Positions 26,318-34,159 of a stretch of 64,000 nucleotides of DNA are shown in pieces (the stretch's first letter is position 1; the number at the start of each line of letters is the position of its first letter). Under the pieces are notes generated by a model. It searched no databases, was not told where the DNA came from, and worked only from the letters and a program-made list of their open reading frames with translations. The DNA comes from Nocardioides carbamazepini (GTDB lineage Bacteria > Actinomycetota > Actinomycetes > Propionibacteriales > Nocardioidaceae), in NCBI RefSeq assembly GCF_024614185.1, contig NZ_JAHTLF010000013.1:364870-428869 (forward strand), read 5' to 3'. The position numbers and the translations under genes were made by a program.

Positions 26318-28129
26318 GTGACGACCGGCCCCGCAGATCCCGCACCCCCCTCGCCGCCCCGGTCCCGCTTCCGCGCCGTCCCGTGGCTGGTCTCGGGTGG
26401 GCCGCGGTGGGCCCTCGCCGCGCTGGGCGCGGTCCTGATCGTCCTCGGACTGTTCCTGTTCCTCCGGCCGCTGACCGCGGTCGGCTTCCTGGGGATCTAT
26501 CTCGCCGTGAGCTGTCTGCTGTCCGGCCTCGCCGAGCTCGCCGAGTGTCGCGACGGCCCGGACGACACCGACCGGATCCGGGTCGCCACCGGCGCCTGGT
26601 GGCTGCTGGCCGGTCTGGCCGGACTGGTGTGGTGGGGCCGCGACATCGACCTCTTCGCCTCGGCCGCGGGCGTGGTCCTGCTGGTCTCCGGCGTCCTCGG
26701 CCTGCTGCGGTTCGCGCGGAGCCGGACCTGGGCGCTCGCGGTGGGCGCGCTGCTCGGGCTCGCCGAGATCCTCTTCGGCGTCCTGGCACTGACCTGGCCC
26801 GACGCGACCCTCATCGTCGTCGGCGTCCTCTTCGGCGGGCGGACCGCCGTCTTCGGCCTCTCCCTCGTCGTCCGCGGGCTGCTCGGCACCCGCCCGCGCC
26901 GGCATGGTCGCCTGCGGACCGCGGGGCGGGCGGCCCTGGCGACGGTCGTGCTGGCGGCGGCCGTCGGCACGACCTGGATCAGCCACACGCTGCGCGACGG
27001 CGCACCGGTGCTCGACGGGTTCTACGACACCCCGGCGGCACTGCCCGACGAGCCGGGCATGCTGATCCGCACCGCGCCGTACGACGGCGACCTGCCTCCA
27101 GGCATGAAGGGCACCCGGATCTACTACACGACCACGAACGCGGACGGCGAGGTCGTCCCCAGCACGGGCGTCCTCGCCGTGCCCGAGGGAGTCGCCGGCC
27201 CCCTGCCCCTCGTCACGTGGGCCCACGGCACGGTCGGGATCGCTCGCGCCTGCGCGCCGTCGATCGGGCCGGACGTGCTCACCTCCGACCAGGAGCCCGG
27301 TGCCGACCGTCTCGCCGAGCTGGGCTGGGCGTTCGTGTCGAGCGACTACCCGGGGATGGGCGCGGAGGGCGCCACGCCGTACCTCATCGGCCAGGGTGAG
27401 GGCCGTTCCGTCCTCGACGCGGCCCGCGCGGCCCGCCAGGTCGACGACGTCGAGCTCGACGGGAGGACCGTGGTCTGGGGCCACTCGCAGGGCGGGCACG
27501 GCGCCCTGTGGGCGGGCCAGCTCGCGCCGTCGTACGCACCCGACCTGGATGTCGTGGGCACGGCGGCACTGTCACCCGCCAGCAACCCAAGAGCGATCGC
27601 CGACCGCGTGCTCGCGGACCCCGGTGCCCTGGGCGCGAGCCTGGGCATCGCCTTCGTCACGCAGGCCTACGCCGACTACTACGCCGATCTCACGGTGGCC
27701 GATGCCGCGCCGCGCTCGGCGTGGACGCTGATCCGCGAGGCGGCCACCCGGTGCACCGGAGAGGGTGGCACGCTCGTCACCGTCCTCACCGGGCTCTCGG
27801 TCGCCCGCGACACCCCGCTGGTCCGGCCGGGTGCTCTCGACGGCCGGTTCGGACAGCGCCTGGAGGAGAACATCCCGACCGGGCCGTGGGCCGCTCCCCT
27901 GTTCGTCGGCCAGGGAGAGAAGGACGAGGTCATCGCGTTCAGGATCAACCAGGACTATGTCGCGGACCTGTGCGCACGCGGCACCGACGTCGAGTTCCAC
28001 GGCTACCCGGGTGGCACCCACATGAGCGTGCTGAAGGCGGGCTCGGCGCTCGACGACGACGTCGTCGCCTGGACCGAGGACCGCCTCGCCCGGAGGCCGT
28101 CGCGACCCAACTGCCCTACGACGCAGTGA
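26318..28129 (+). CDS. Membrane protein with HdeD-like N-terminus fused to a secreted-type lipase
   Basis: Encodes 603 residues. About residues 20-200 form six hydrophobic helices resembling the HdeD/DUF308 family, and a seventh helix (about 205-222) leads to an extracytoplasmic alpha/beta-hydrolase domain. The hydrolase has an oxyanion-side 'TWAHGTVG', the nucleophile elbow 'GHSQGGHGA' and a C-terminal His in 'GGTHMSVLKAG', like secreted lipases/esterases. The fusion would tether a lipase to the outer face of the membrane. It starts with GTG and its 3' end overlaps the convergent GNAT gene by 14 bases. Substrate unknown. Confidence 0.87.
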   Translation: MTTGPADPAPPSPPRSRFRAVPWLVSGGPRWALAALGAVLIVLGLFLFLRPLTAVGFLGIYLAVSCLLSGLAELAECRDGPDDTDRIRVATGAWWLLAGLAGLVWWGRDIDLFASAAGVVLLVSGVLGLLRFARSRTWALAVGALLGLAEILFGVLALTWPDATLIVVGVLFGGRTAVFGLSLVVRGLLGTRPRRHGRLRTAGRAALATVVLAAAVGTTWISHTLRDGAPVLDGFYDTPAALPDEPGMLIRTAPYDGDLPPGMKGTRIYYTTTNADGEVVPSTGVLAVPEGVAGPLPLVTWAHGTVGIARACAPSIGPDVLTSDQEPGADRLAELGWAFVSSDYPGMGAEGATPYLIGQGEGRSVLDAARAARQVDDVELDGRTVVWGHSQGGHGALWAGQLAPSYAPDLDVVGTAALSPASNPRAIADRVLADPGALGASLGIAFVTQAYADYYADLTVADAAPRSAWTLIREAATRCTGEGGTLVTVLTGLSVARDTPLVRPGALDGRFGQRLEENIPTGPWAAPLFVGQGEKDEVIAFRINQDYVADLCARGTDVEFHGYPGGTHMSVLKAGSALDDDVVAWTEDRLARRPSRPNCPTTQ

Positions 28130-28829
28130 GCTCGCCGAGGCTGCGGCGCTGACGACCCGTGTCGTCGAAGTTGGCGGGGTCCAGCCACTGCTCATGGGCC
28201 GCGCGGACGGCGGGCCATTCGGTGTCGGTCACCGAGAACCAGTCGGTGTCGCGGTTGCGCCCCTGGGTGACCATGTGGTTGCGGAACCGACCCTCCTCGA
28301 CGAAGCCGAGCCGTAGGGCGGCCCGTCGCGACGGCTCGTTGCGACTGTCGCACTTCCACTCGAAGCGTCGGTAGCCGAGATCGTCGAAGGCGTGCCGCAT
28401 CATGAGGTGGATCGCCTCCGTGGCGGCACGGGTGCGCTGGAGCGCGCGACCGAAGAGGACACCGCCCACCTCGACCTGGCCGTGAGCCGGCTCGATCCTC
28501 AGGTACGACGCGATGCCGGCCGCCGTGCCCGCCGCCTCCCCCTCCAGCGGGACGAGCGCGAAGGTCACCAGCGCCGGGTCGTCGACGTACGCGGCGAGGT
28601 GCATCCACAGCTCCGGCAGCGAGGCCGGGCGTGGGATCGGCCGGTAGGTCCACAGATCGGCGTCGCCGGGGCCACAGGTCGCGGCGAAGAGCTCGGCGTA
28701 CCGCGCGGACGTCAACGGCTCGACGGCGACATGGCTGCCGTTGAGCAGGACCGGTTCCGGGCGGGGTCGCGGCTCCCAGCCGGGCACCGGGTCACCGACC
28801 CCCTGGCCGTGCTCGTTGGTCCCGCTCAT
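28116..28829 (-). CDS. GNAT-family N-acetyltransferase (RimJ-like)
   Basis: Encodes about 237 residues. The acetyl-CoA fold is visible in 'VEVGGVLFGRALQRTRAATEAIHLMMRHAFDDLGYRRFEWKC' spread over the middle, and 'NEPSRRAALRLGFVEEGRFR' is the typical RimJ/RimL ending. Such enzymes acetylate protein N-termini or small amines. GGAGG lies close before ATG 28829. It starts 13 bases after the stop of the secreted unknown protein, so it is the probable fourth gene of the ilvD transcript. The stop overlaps the convergent lipase gene. Confidence 0.88.
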   Translation of the reverse strand: MSGTNEHGQGVGDPVPGWEPRPRPEPVLLNGSHVAVEPLTSARYAELFAATCGPGDADLWTYRPIPRPASLPELWMHLAAYVDDPALVTFALVPLEGEAAGTAAGIASYLRIEPAHGQVEVGGVLFGRALQRTRAATEAIHLMMRHAFDDLGYRRFEWKCDSRNEPSRRAALRLGFVEEGRFRNHMVTQGRNRDTDWFSVTDTEWPAVRAAHEQWLDPANFDDTGRQRRSLGELTAS

Positions 28830-28842
28830 CGCTTCCTCCGGC

Positions 28843-29823
28843 TCACTGGTAGGACACGAAGCGCACGCGCGGCCGGATCCGGTGGACCGCCTCCGCACCC
28901 ATCCGGTTCACGTCCTCGTCGTAGAACAGCTTGAACCCCATCGCGAAGACGTCCGGGCGAGCCACGGCCCGGTAGGTGTCGAGCTTCTGGCCGCGGGTGC
29001 CGAAGCCGTCGACGTGCTGGACCAGCTGGAGGCCGTCGCGGGCCTTGATCCGCCCGATGTGGCGCACCATCGAGGTGCGGAACTGGTGGACGATGAACAG
29101 CTTCTCGGGCAGGTCGTTGGCGACGACCAGGTCGGAGAGCCAGGCGCTGGTCCGGTTGACCTCGGCTGCGCCGACGCCGCCGATCACGCGCCCGGGGACC
29201 TGGTGGCGCTTCATCCGCCACTCCGGGTCGATGGCCAGTCCGACGTGGGGTTGCTCGAGGGCCCACGACCAGCGCTGCGCCACGTCCAGGAAGTCCGAGC
29301 GACCGGTCTGAATGTCGAGGACGAGGAGCGCGCCGAGCTCGCGGGCCGCGTCGACGTACCGGCGGACCTGGGCCTTGCGGACGTCGTGGCTGAAGTCGCC
29401 GTCCTTGCCCGGATGGGCGTCGGCGATGCTGACGATCAGCTCGAAGACCGGACGCACCGGTCGTCCGGGGCGCTCGAACGGAGCAGCCGCCCGCAGCAGC
29501 CGCCGGAACGCCTTCCTCGGCTCGGTCTCGCCCAGCACGCCGAGCGCTCCGGTGCCGGGTGTGCCGTAGTAGGCCACGAGCATCCCGCGCTCCGGCAGCA
29601 CACGCTCCGTCTGCCAGCGGGCGGTGCCGTCGCCGAGCACGGGGGGCGCGGGCGTCGCCTTTCCTGGTTGCTCGGCTTCCGGCTGTGCGAGTGCTGCCGG
29701 AGCGGTCAGCAGCCGCAGCACGCCGGAGTCGTCGCGTGACCCGTGGCCGGGGTCGGTGAAGGCGGCCAGGAGGAGCGCCATGGCCGCGATAACGACCGCG
29801 GCCACGCGGTGCGGAGGACTCAC
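28843..29823 (-). CDS. Secreted or membrane-anchored protein of a conserved unknown family
   Basis: Encodes 326 residues. It has an N-terminal hydrophobic segment (about 8-23) followed by a Pro/Ala linker. The body starts with 'MLVAYYGTPGTGALGVLGE' and contains 'ALLVLDIQTGRSDF', 'HVGLAIDPEWRM' and 'LFIVHQFRTSMVRHIGRI'. Alternating hydrophobic strands ending in D, E or Q suggest a TIM barrel like some glycoside hydrolases, but I cannot assign an activity. GTG 29823 overlaps the upstream stop as GTGA, so it is coupled to the pyridoxamine-oxidase-like gene. Localisation outside the membrane is inferred from the N-terminus. Confidence 0.8.
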   Translation of the reverse strand: MSPPHRVAAVVIAAMALLLAAFTDPGHGSRDDSGVLRLLTAPAALAQPEAEQPGKATPAPPVLGDGTARWQTERVLPERGMLVAYYGTPGTGALGVLGETEPRKAFRRLLRAAAPFERPGRPVRPVFELIVSIADAHPGKDGDFSHDVRKAQVRRYVDAARELGALLVLDIQTGRSDFLDVAQRWSWALEQPHVGLAIDPEWRMKRHQVPGRVIGGVGAAEVNRTSAWLSDLVVANDLPEKLFIVHQFRTSMVRHIGRIKARDGLQLVQHVDGFGTRGQKLDTYRAVARPDVFAMGFKLFYDEDVNRMGAEAVHRIRPRVRFVSYQ

Positions 29824-30785
29824 CAGCGCCCGCGCAGGTCGGCGTCGGCCGGAGAGCTCACGGGATCGGCCGCGTCCCGGACGAAGATCGCCGTGATCGT
29901 GCCCCCGCGCTCGTCGGCCGCATCGCGGAGGGCCCGCCAGGCGGCGAGGTTCGGGTGCTCGACCTCGGTGCATGCCGTGGCGGGCGCGAGGGTGGTGATC
30001 GCCTCGGCGAGCTGCTGGGGGCTCACGTCGAGCGTCGCCGTCGAGCCGTCGTGCTTGAGCACCGTCGCCAGGACGACGGCCGCCAGGCGGTGCTGCCCAC
30101 CGGGCGCGTTGACGTGGCCGATCTCGCCGTCCAGGGCGAGTGCGAACGACGTGGGATAGGCCCAGCCGTCGATCTGCTCAGCGAGCCGCTCCCTGATCCG
30201 CCCCAGCCCGTCGAGGGTCGCCCACTCGTCCAGCGGGTCGAAGTCGTAGGCGGGCAGGCCGTCGATGCTCGTGCGGTTCTTGCGGCGCCGGTAGTCGGCG
30301 GAGCCCTCGACCCCCTTGCGTCCGAAGTACCGCGGCAGGAGATCCCGCTCGCCCACGTAGTCCATGAGCGGGACGCCGTAGCCGCACGCGTCCGAGATCC
30401 GGTCGATGTCGACCACGATCACCGCGCGGGCGCCGGGCAGGTCGTCGAACCGGCCGGCGAGCTCGGCGTACTCGTCGTCGTAGCGCGGCACCACCCGGCC
30501 GCGGCCGTGGAAGCGGATGATATTCGGCGCGCCGTCGAAGGCGCAGAACATCACGACGATGCGGCCGTTCTCACGCAGGTGGGCGATGGTCTCGCTGCCG
30601 CTGCCCGACGTGTCGACCCAGGCGAAGGTGCGGTCGTCGAGGAGCCCGAACGTGCCGGGGATGCCGCGCGGCGACACGTTGACGTGACCGTTGCCGGCGA
30701 GCGGCGCCGTCCCCACGAAGAAGACATGCTGCCGCTCGACGAAGGTGCGCAGGCGTCCCTCGACGCGCGCGTGGACCTTGCCCAT
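29820..30785 (-). CDS. Pyridoxamine 5'-phosphate oxidase-like flavin-binding protein
   Basis: Encodes 321 residues. The first about 190 match the split-barrel PNPOx-like fold ('FFVGTAPLAGNGHVNVSPRG', 'IVVMFCAFDGAPNIIRFHG'), which usually binds FMN, F420 or heme. The last about 120 residues form an extra helical domain of unknown role. It lacks a diagnostic motif for true PdxH, so vitamin B6 synthesis should not be assumed. ATG 30785 is 19 bases after the ilvD stop; the gene is probably co-transcribed with ilvD. Confidence 0.85.
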   Translation of the reverse strand: MGKVHARVEGRLRTFVERQHVFFVGTAPLAGNGHVNVSPRGIPGTFGLLDDRTFAWVDTSGSGSETIAHLRENGRIVVMFCAFDGAPNIIRFHGRGRVVPRYDDEYAELAGRFDDLPGARAVIVVDIDRISDACGYGVPLMDYVGERDLLPRYFGRKGVEGSADYRRRKNRTSIDGLPAYDFDPLDEWATLDGLGRIRERLAEQIDGWAYPTSFALALDGEIGHVNAPGGQHRLAAVVLATVLKHDGSTATLDVSPQQLAEAITTLAPATACTEVEHPNLAAWRALRDAADERGGTITAIFVRDAADPVSSPADADLRGRW

Positions 30786-30804
30786 GGCGCCCGACCAGCC
30801 CCGA

Positions 30805-32652
30805 TCAGTCCGGGACGCGGCGGTAGGCGCCGTCGGAGGCCGCGGTGGCCATCGAGGCGTACGCCCGCAGCGCGGCCGAGACCGGGCGGTCGCGGTCGAG
30901 CGGCGTGTAGGGCTTGTCGCGCTTCTCCTGCAGCACCCGGCGCTCGGCGAGCGTGTGATCGTCGACGTCGAGGTGGATGCTGCGGTTGGGGATGTCGATG
31001 GAGATCGGGTCACCGTCCTCGATGAGCGCGATCAGGCCGCCACCGGCCGCCTCGGGCGAGACGTGGCCGATGGACAGGCCACTGGTGCCGCCGGAGAAGC
31101 GGCCGTCGGTGATGAGCGCGCACGTCGCGCCCAGCCCGCGGCCCTTGAGGAACGCGGTCGGGTAGAGCATCTCCTGCATCCCGGGGCCGCCCTTGGGGCC
31201 CTCGTAGCGGATGACGACCACGTGCCCCGCCTCGACCTTCTTGCCCAAGATGCCCTCGACCGCGGCGTCCTGGGACTCGAAGACGATCGCGGTGCCGTGG
31301 AAGACCAGCGCCTCCTCGGCGACGCCGGCGGTCTTGACGACACAGCCGTCGACCGCGACGTTGCCGCTGAGGATCGCCAGTCCGCCGTCGGCGGAGTAGG
31401 CGTGCTCGAAGTCACGGATGCAGCCCTCGGCCGCGTCGGTGTCGAGCTCGCCCCAGCGGTTCTCGGTCGAGAACGGCTCCGTCGTACGCACGCCGCCGGG
31501 GGCTGCCTGGAACAGCTCCAGCGCCTCGGCGGACGGGCTCTCGGCGCGGATGTCCCACGCGCCGAGCCACTCGTCGAGATCACGGGAGTGGACGGAGTGG
31601 ACGTTCTCCTTGAGCGCGCCGCCGCGACGCAGCTCACCGAGCAGGGCGGGGATGCCGCCGGCCCGGTGGACGTCCTCCATGTGGAACTTGGGTGAGTTGG
31701 GCGCGACCTTGGACAGGCACGGCACCCGGCGCGAGATCGCGTCGATGTCGTGGACGTTGAAGTCGAGCTCGGCCTCGCGGGCGGCCGCCAGCAGGTGCAG
31801 CACGGTGTTGGTCGAGCCGCCCATCGCGACGTCGAGCGCGACGGCGTTCTCGAACGCCTCCCGGGTGGCGATGTTGCGCGGCAGCGCGGACTCGTCGTCC
31901 TCGTCGTAGTAGCGACGGCACAGGTCCATGACGACCCGGCCGGCCTCCTCGAAGAGCGCGCGGCGCTTGGCGTGGGTGGCCAGCGTCGAGCCGTTGCCGG
32001 GAAGGGACAGGCCGATCGCCTCGGTGAGGCAGTTCATCGAGTTGGCGGTGAACATGCCCGAGCAGGAGCCGCACGTCGGACACGCGGACCGCTCGATCAC
32101 GTCGAGCTGCTCGTCGCTCACGGCGTCGTTGGCCGAGGCCGACATCGCATCGACCAGGTCCAGCTTGCTGTGCACGATGCCCTCGATGGCGACCGTCTTG
32201 CCGGCCTCCATCGGGCCACCGGAGACGAACACCACCGGGATGTTGAGCCGCAGCGCGGCCAGCAGCATGCCGGGGGTGATCTTGTCGCAGTTGGAGATGC
32301 AGACGATGGCGTCGGCGCAATGCGCCTGGACCATGTACTCCACCGCGTCCGCGATCAGCTCCCGACTGGGCAGCGAGTAGAGCATGCCGCCGTGGCCCAT
32401 CGCGATGCCGTCGTCGACCGCGATCGTGTTGAACTCCTTGGCGACGCCACCGCTGGCCACGATGGTCTCCGCGACGATCTTGCCCATGTCACGCAGGTGC
32501 ACGTGACCGGGGACGAACTCGGTGAACGAGTTGGCGATGGCGATGATCGGCTTGCCGAAGTCCGAGTCGGTCATGCCGGTCGCGCGCCACAGGGCACGCG
32601 CACCGGCCATGTTGCGGCCCGAGGTGGACGTCGCGGAACGGAGGGTGGGCAT
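30805..32652 (-). CDS. ilvD: Dihydroxy-acid dehydratase
   Basis: Dehydrates the 2,3-dihydroxy acids made by IlvC to the 2-keto acids of valine and isoleucine synthesis, using an Fe-S cluster. The 615-residue length and signatures '[13 protein letters not shown]' and '[18 protein letters not shown]' (cluster cysteines) and '[18 protein letters not shown]' are typical. It is separate from ilvBNC, as often in actinobacteria. A TAACCT -10-like element ends 6 bases before the ATG, so the mRNA may be leaderless, and a palindromic repeat cluster begins 32 bases upstream. Three short-gap genes follow on the same strand. Confidence 0.97.
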   Translation of the reverse strand: MPTLRSATSTSGRNMAGARALWRATGMTDSDFGKPIIAIANSFTEFVPGHVHLRDMGKIVAETIVASGGVAKEFNTIAVDDGIAMGHGGMLYSLPSRELIADAVEYMVQAHCADAIVCISNCDKITPGMLLAALRLNIPVVFVSGGPMEAGKTVAIEGIVHSKLDLVDAMSASANDAVSDEQLDVIERSACPTCGSCSGMFTANSMNCLTEAIGLSLPGNGSTLATHAKRRALFEEAGRVVMDLCRRYYDEDDESALPRNIATREAFENAVALDVAMGGSTNTVLHLLAAAREAELDFNVHDIDAISRRVPCLSKVAPNSPKFHMEDVHRAGGIPALLGELRRGGALKENVHSVHSRDLDEWLGAWDIRAESPSAEALELFQAAPGGVRTTEPFSTENRWGELDTDAAEGCIRDFEHAYSADGGLAILSGNVAVDGCVVKTAGVAEEALVFHGTAIVFESQDAAVEGILGKKVEAGHVVVIRYEGPKGGPGMQEMLYPTAFLKGRGLGATCALITDGRFSGGTSGLSIGHVSPEAAGGGLIALIEDGDPISIDIPNRSIHLDVDDHTLAERRVLQEKRDKPYTPLDRDRPVSAALRAYASMATAASDGAYRRVPD

Positions 32653-32658
32653 GGACCC

Positions 32659-32664
32659 AGGTTA
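32659..32664 (-). promoter_or_regulatory. Probable ilvD -10 element (leaderless)
   Basis: TAACCT on the minus strand, 6 bases before the ilvD ATG, the same spacing as seen at the ilvB leader peptide. No good -35 is visible; the place where it would lie abuts the palindrome at 32684-32709. Confidence 0.5.
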
Positions 32665-32683
32665 CGCCTCGGGGGTTGGGGAC

Positions 32684-32772
32684 AGTTTCGCCGGTCGACC
32701 GGTGAAACTCACGCTTGGCCGACGAAACTTCATCGGTCAGGCGTGAGATTCGCCGGTCGACCGGCGAAACTC
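32684..32772. repeat. Palindromic repeat cluster upstream of ilvD
   Basis: Two near-identical palindromes with core TTCGCCGGTCGACCGGYGAAA lie at 32684-32709 and 32745-32772. Around 32709-32715 and 32741-32747 the sequences CTCACGC and GCGTGAG make an outer inverted pair, and a diverged copy (GACGAAACTTCATCGGTC) lies in the loop. The second palindrome ends 22 bases before the stop of the BNR-repeat gene. Possible roles are a terminator for that gene, an operator for ilvD, or an intergenic repeat element. Confidence 0.8.
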
Positions 32773-32794
32773 CCGCCAGCCCTCAGCCGCACCC

Positions 32795-33883
32795 TCAAGC
32801 GAGCCCAGCCACCCCGACCTTGACCGACATGACGTCGGGCAGGTCGGCCGCGACCTGCCGCCAGCTCTCGCCGTCGTCGGCGGAGGCCCACACCGAGCCG
32901 TTGCGGGCGCCGAAGTAGAGACCGGCCGGGTCGTGGGAGTCGACGCACATGGCGTCGCGCATGACCCCGACGTAGAACGCGTCGGGCAGCCCCGCGCCGT
33001 ACGCCGTCCAGGACTCCCCCGCGTCGTCGGAGCGCCAGACCCGGGCGTGGGCGTCGGGCGGGTAGCGGCGGTCGCCACCGCCCAGGGGGAACACCCAGAT
33101 CGTGTCGGGCCGGTGGGGATGGACCACGATCGGGAACCCGAAGTCGCTGGGCAGGCTGTCGCCGATGGAGGTCCAGGAGCCGCCCTCGTCGTCGGAGCGA
33201 TAGACGCCGCCGTGGTTCTGGGCGTAGAGCCGCTCGGGCCGGGCCGGATGCCGGGTCACCTTGTGGACGCACTGACCGAACTCCGGGTAGCGCTGGTCCT
33301 CGGGGAGGAAGTCGGCGCGGATGCCCTGGTTGCGCGGCTCCCACGAGGCGCCGCCGTCGGTGGTGCGATAGACGCCGCCGGTCGAGATCGCGACCGTCAG
33401 GGACGTCGGGTCGGCGGGGTGCGGGAGCACGGTGTGGAAGGCCTGGCCGCCGAAGCCCGCGCCCCACTCGGCGCGATGGGGGTGGTTCCACAGCGCGTCC
33501 TCGAGCCGGAAGCTCGCGCCGCCGTCGGTCGAGGTGAAGACGGCGCCGGGCTCGGTGCCGGCGTGCAGCACGCCGTCGGCGGCGCCCGGGACGATCTGCC
33601 AGATCCGCTCCACCGACGCACCGGCGCCTTCGGGGAACCGGATCGCGCCGTTCGGCGTCTCCTGCCACGTCGCGCCAAGGTCGTCGGACCAGCGCAGCTG
33701 CGGTCCCAGCCAGCTCGACGAAGCGCCGGCGAAGAGCCGCGGCGTCGTCCCGCGGGTGTCGACCAGGCAGGAGTAGACCTCCTCCATGTCGTGGTGGGGC
33801 CCGGTGAACGCCCAGTCCGCCCGGTCCTCCGAACGGCCCACCCAGAGTCCCTTGCGCGTCCCGACCATGAGGATCGTCGTCAT
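32795..33883 (-). CDS. BNR/sortilin-like beta-propeller protein (exo-sialidase fold)
   Basis: Encodes 362 residues with at least five Asp-box (BNR) repeats of the type S-x-D-x-G-x-[ST]-W, for example 'WSDDLGATWQ', 'YRTTDGGASWEP', 'YRSDDEGGSWTS' and 'WRSDDAGESWTA'. There is no signal peptide, so the protein is probably cytosolic. Asp-boxes occur in sialidases and in many non-enzymatic propellers; the sialidase Arg triad was not identified, so an enzyme role is unproven. GGAGG lies upstream of the ATG. Confidence 0.85.
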   Translation of the reverse strand: MTTILMVGTRKGLWVGRSEDRADWAFTGPHHDMEEVYSCLVDTRGTTPRLFAGASSSWLGPQLRWSDDLGATWQETPNGAIRFPEGAGASVERIWQIVPGAADGVLHAGTEPGAVFTSTDGGASFRLEDALWNHPHRAEWGAGFGGQAFHTVLPHPADPTSLTVAISTGGVYRTTDGGASWEPRNQGIRADFLPEDQRYPEFGQCVHKVTRHPARPERLYAQNHGGVYRSDDEGGSWTSIGDSLPSDFGFPIVVHPHRPDTIWVFPLGGGDRRYPPDAHARVWRSDDAGESWTAYGAGLPDAFYVGVMRDAMCVDSHDPAGLYFGARNGSVWASADDGESWRQVAADLPDVMSVKVGVAGLA

Positions 33884-34159
33884 CCCAGCCTCCGCTCGTC
33901 GTCAGTCTTCTCCCTACTGTGACCCCGGCCACCGACAGAAGTCATCGCCCGGGCGAGGCGAATTCTCGAGTCCGTAGCCGGCACGGACGTCGCCGCGCCC
34001 ACCGGCGGGCGAGGGGTGGGGCATGACGAGCTGCTGCATTCGACCAGGTGCCCGAGAAGAGGTCTCCGGAAATCTGCAAGGTCCGCCGGGCCGGCCGCTC
34101 CTACCCCCGTCGAACAACGCAACCGGGCCCGGCGCCCGGCCTCCACGAAAGGCACCACG

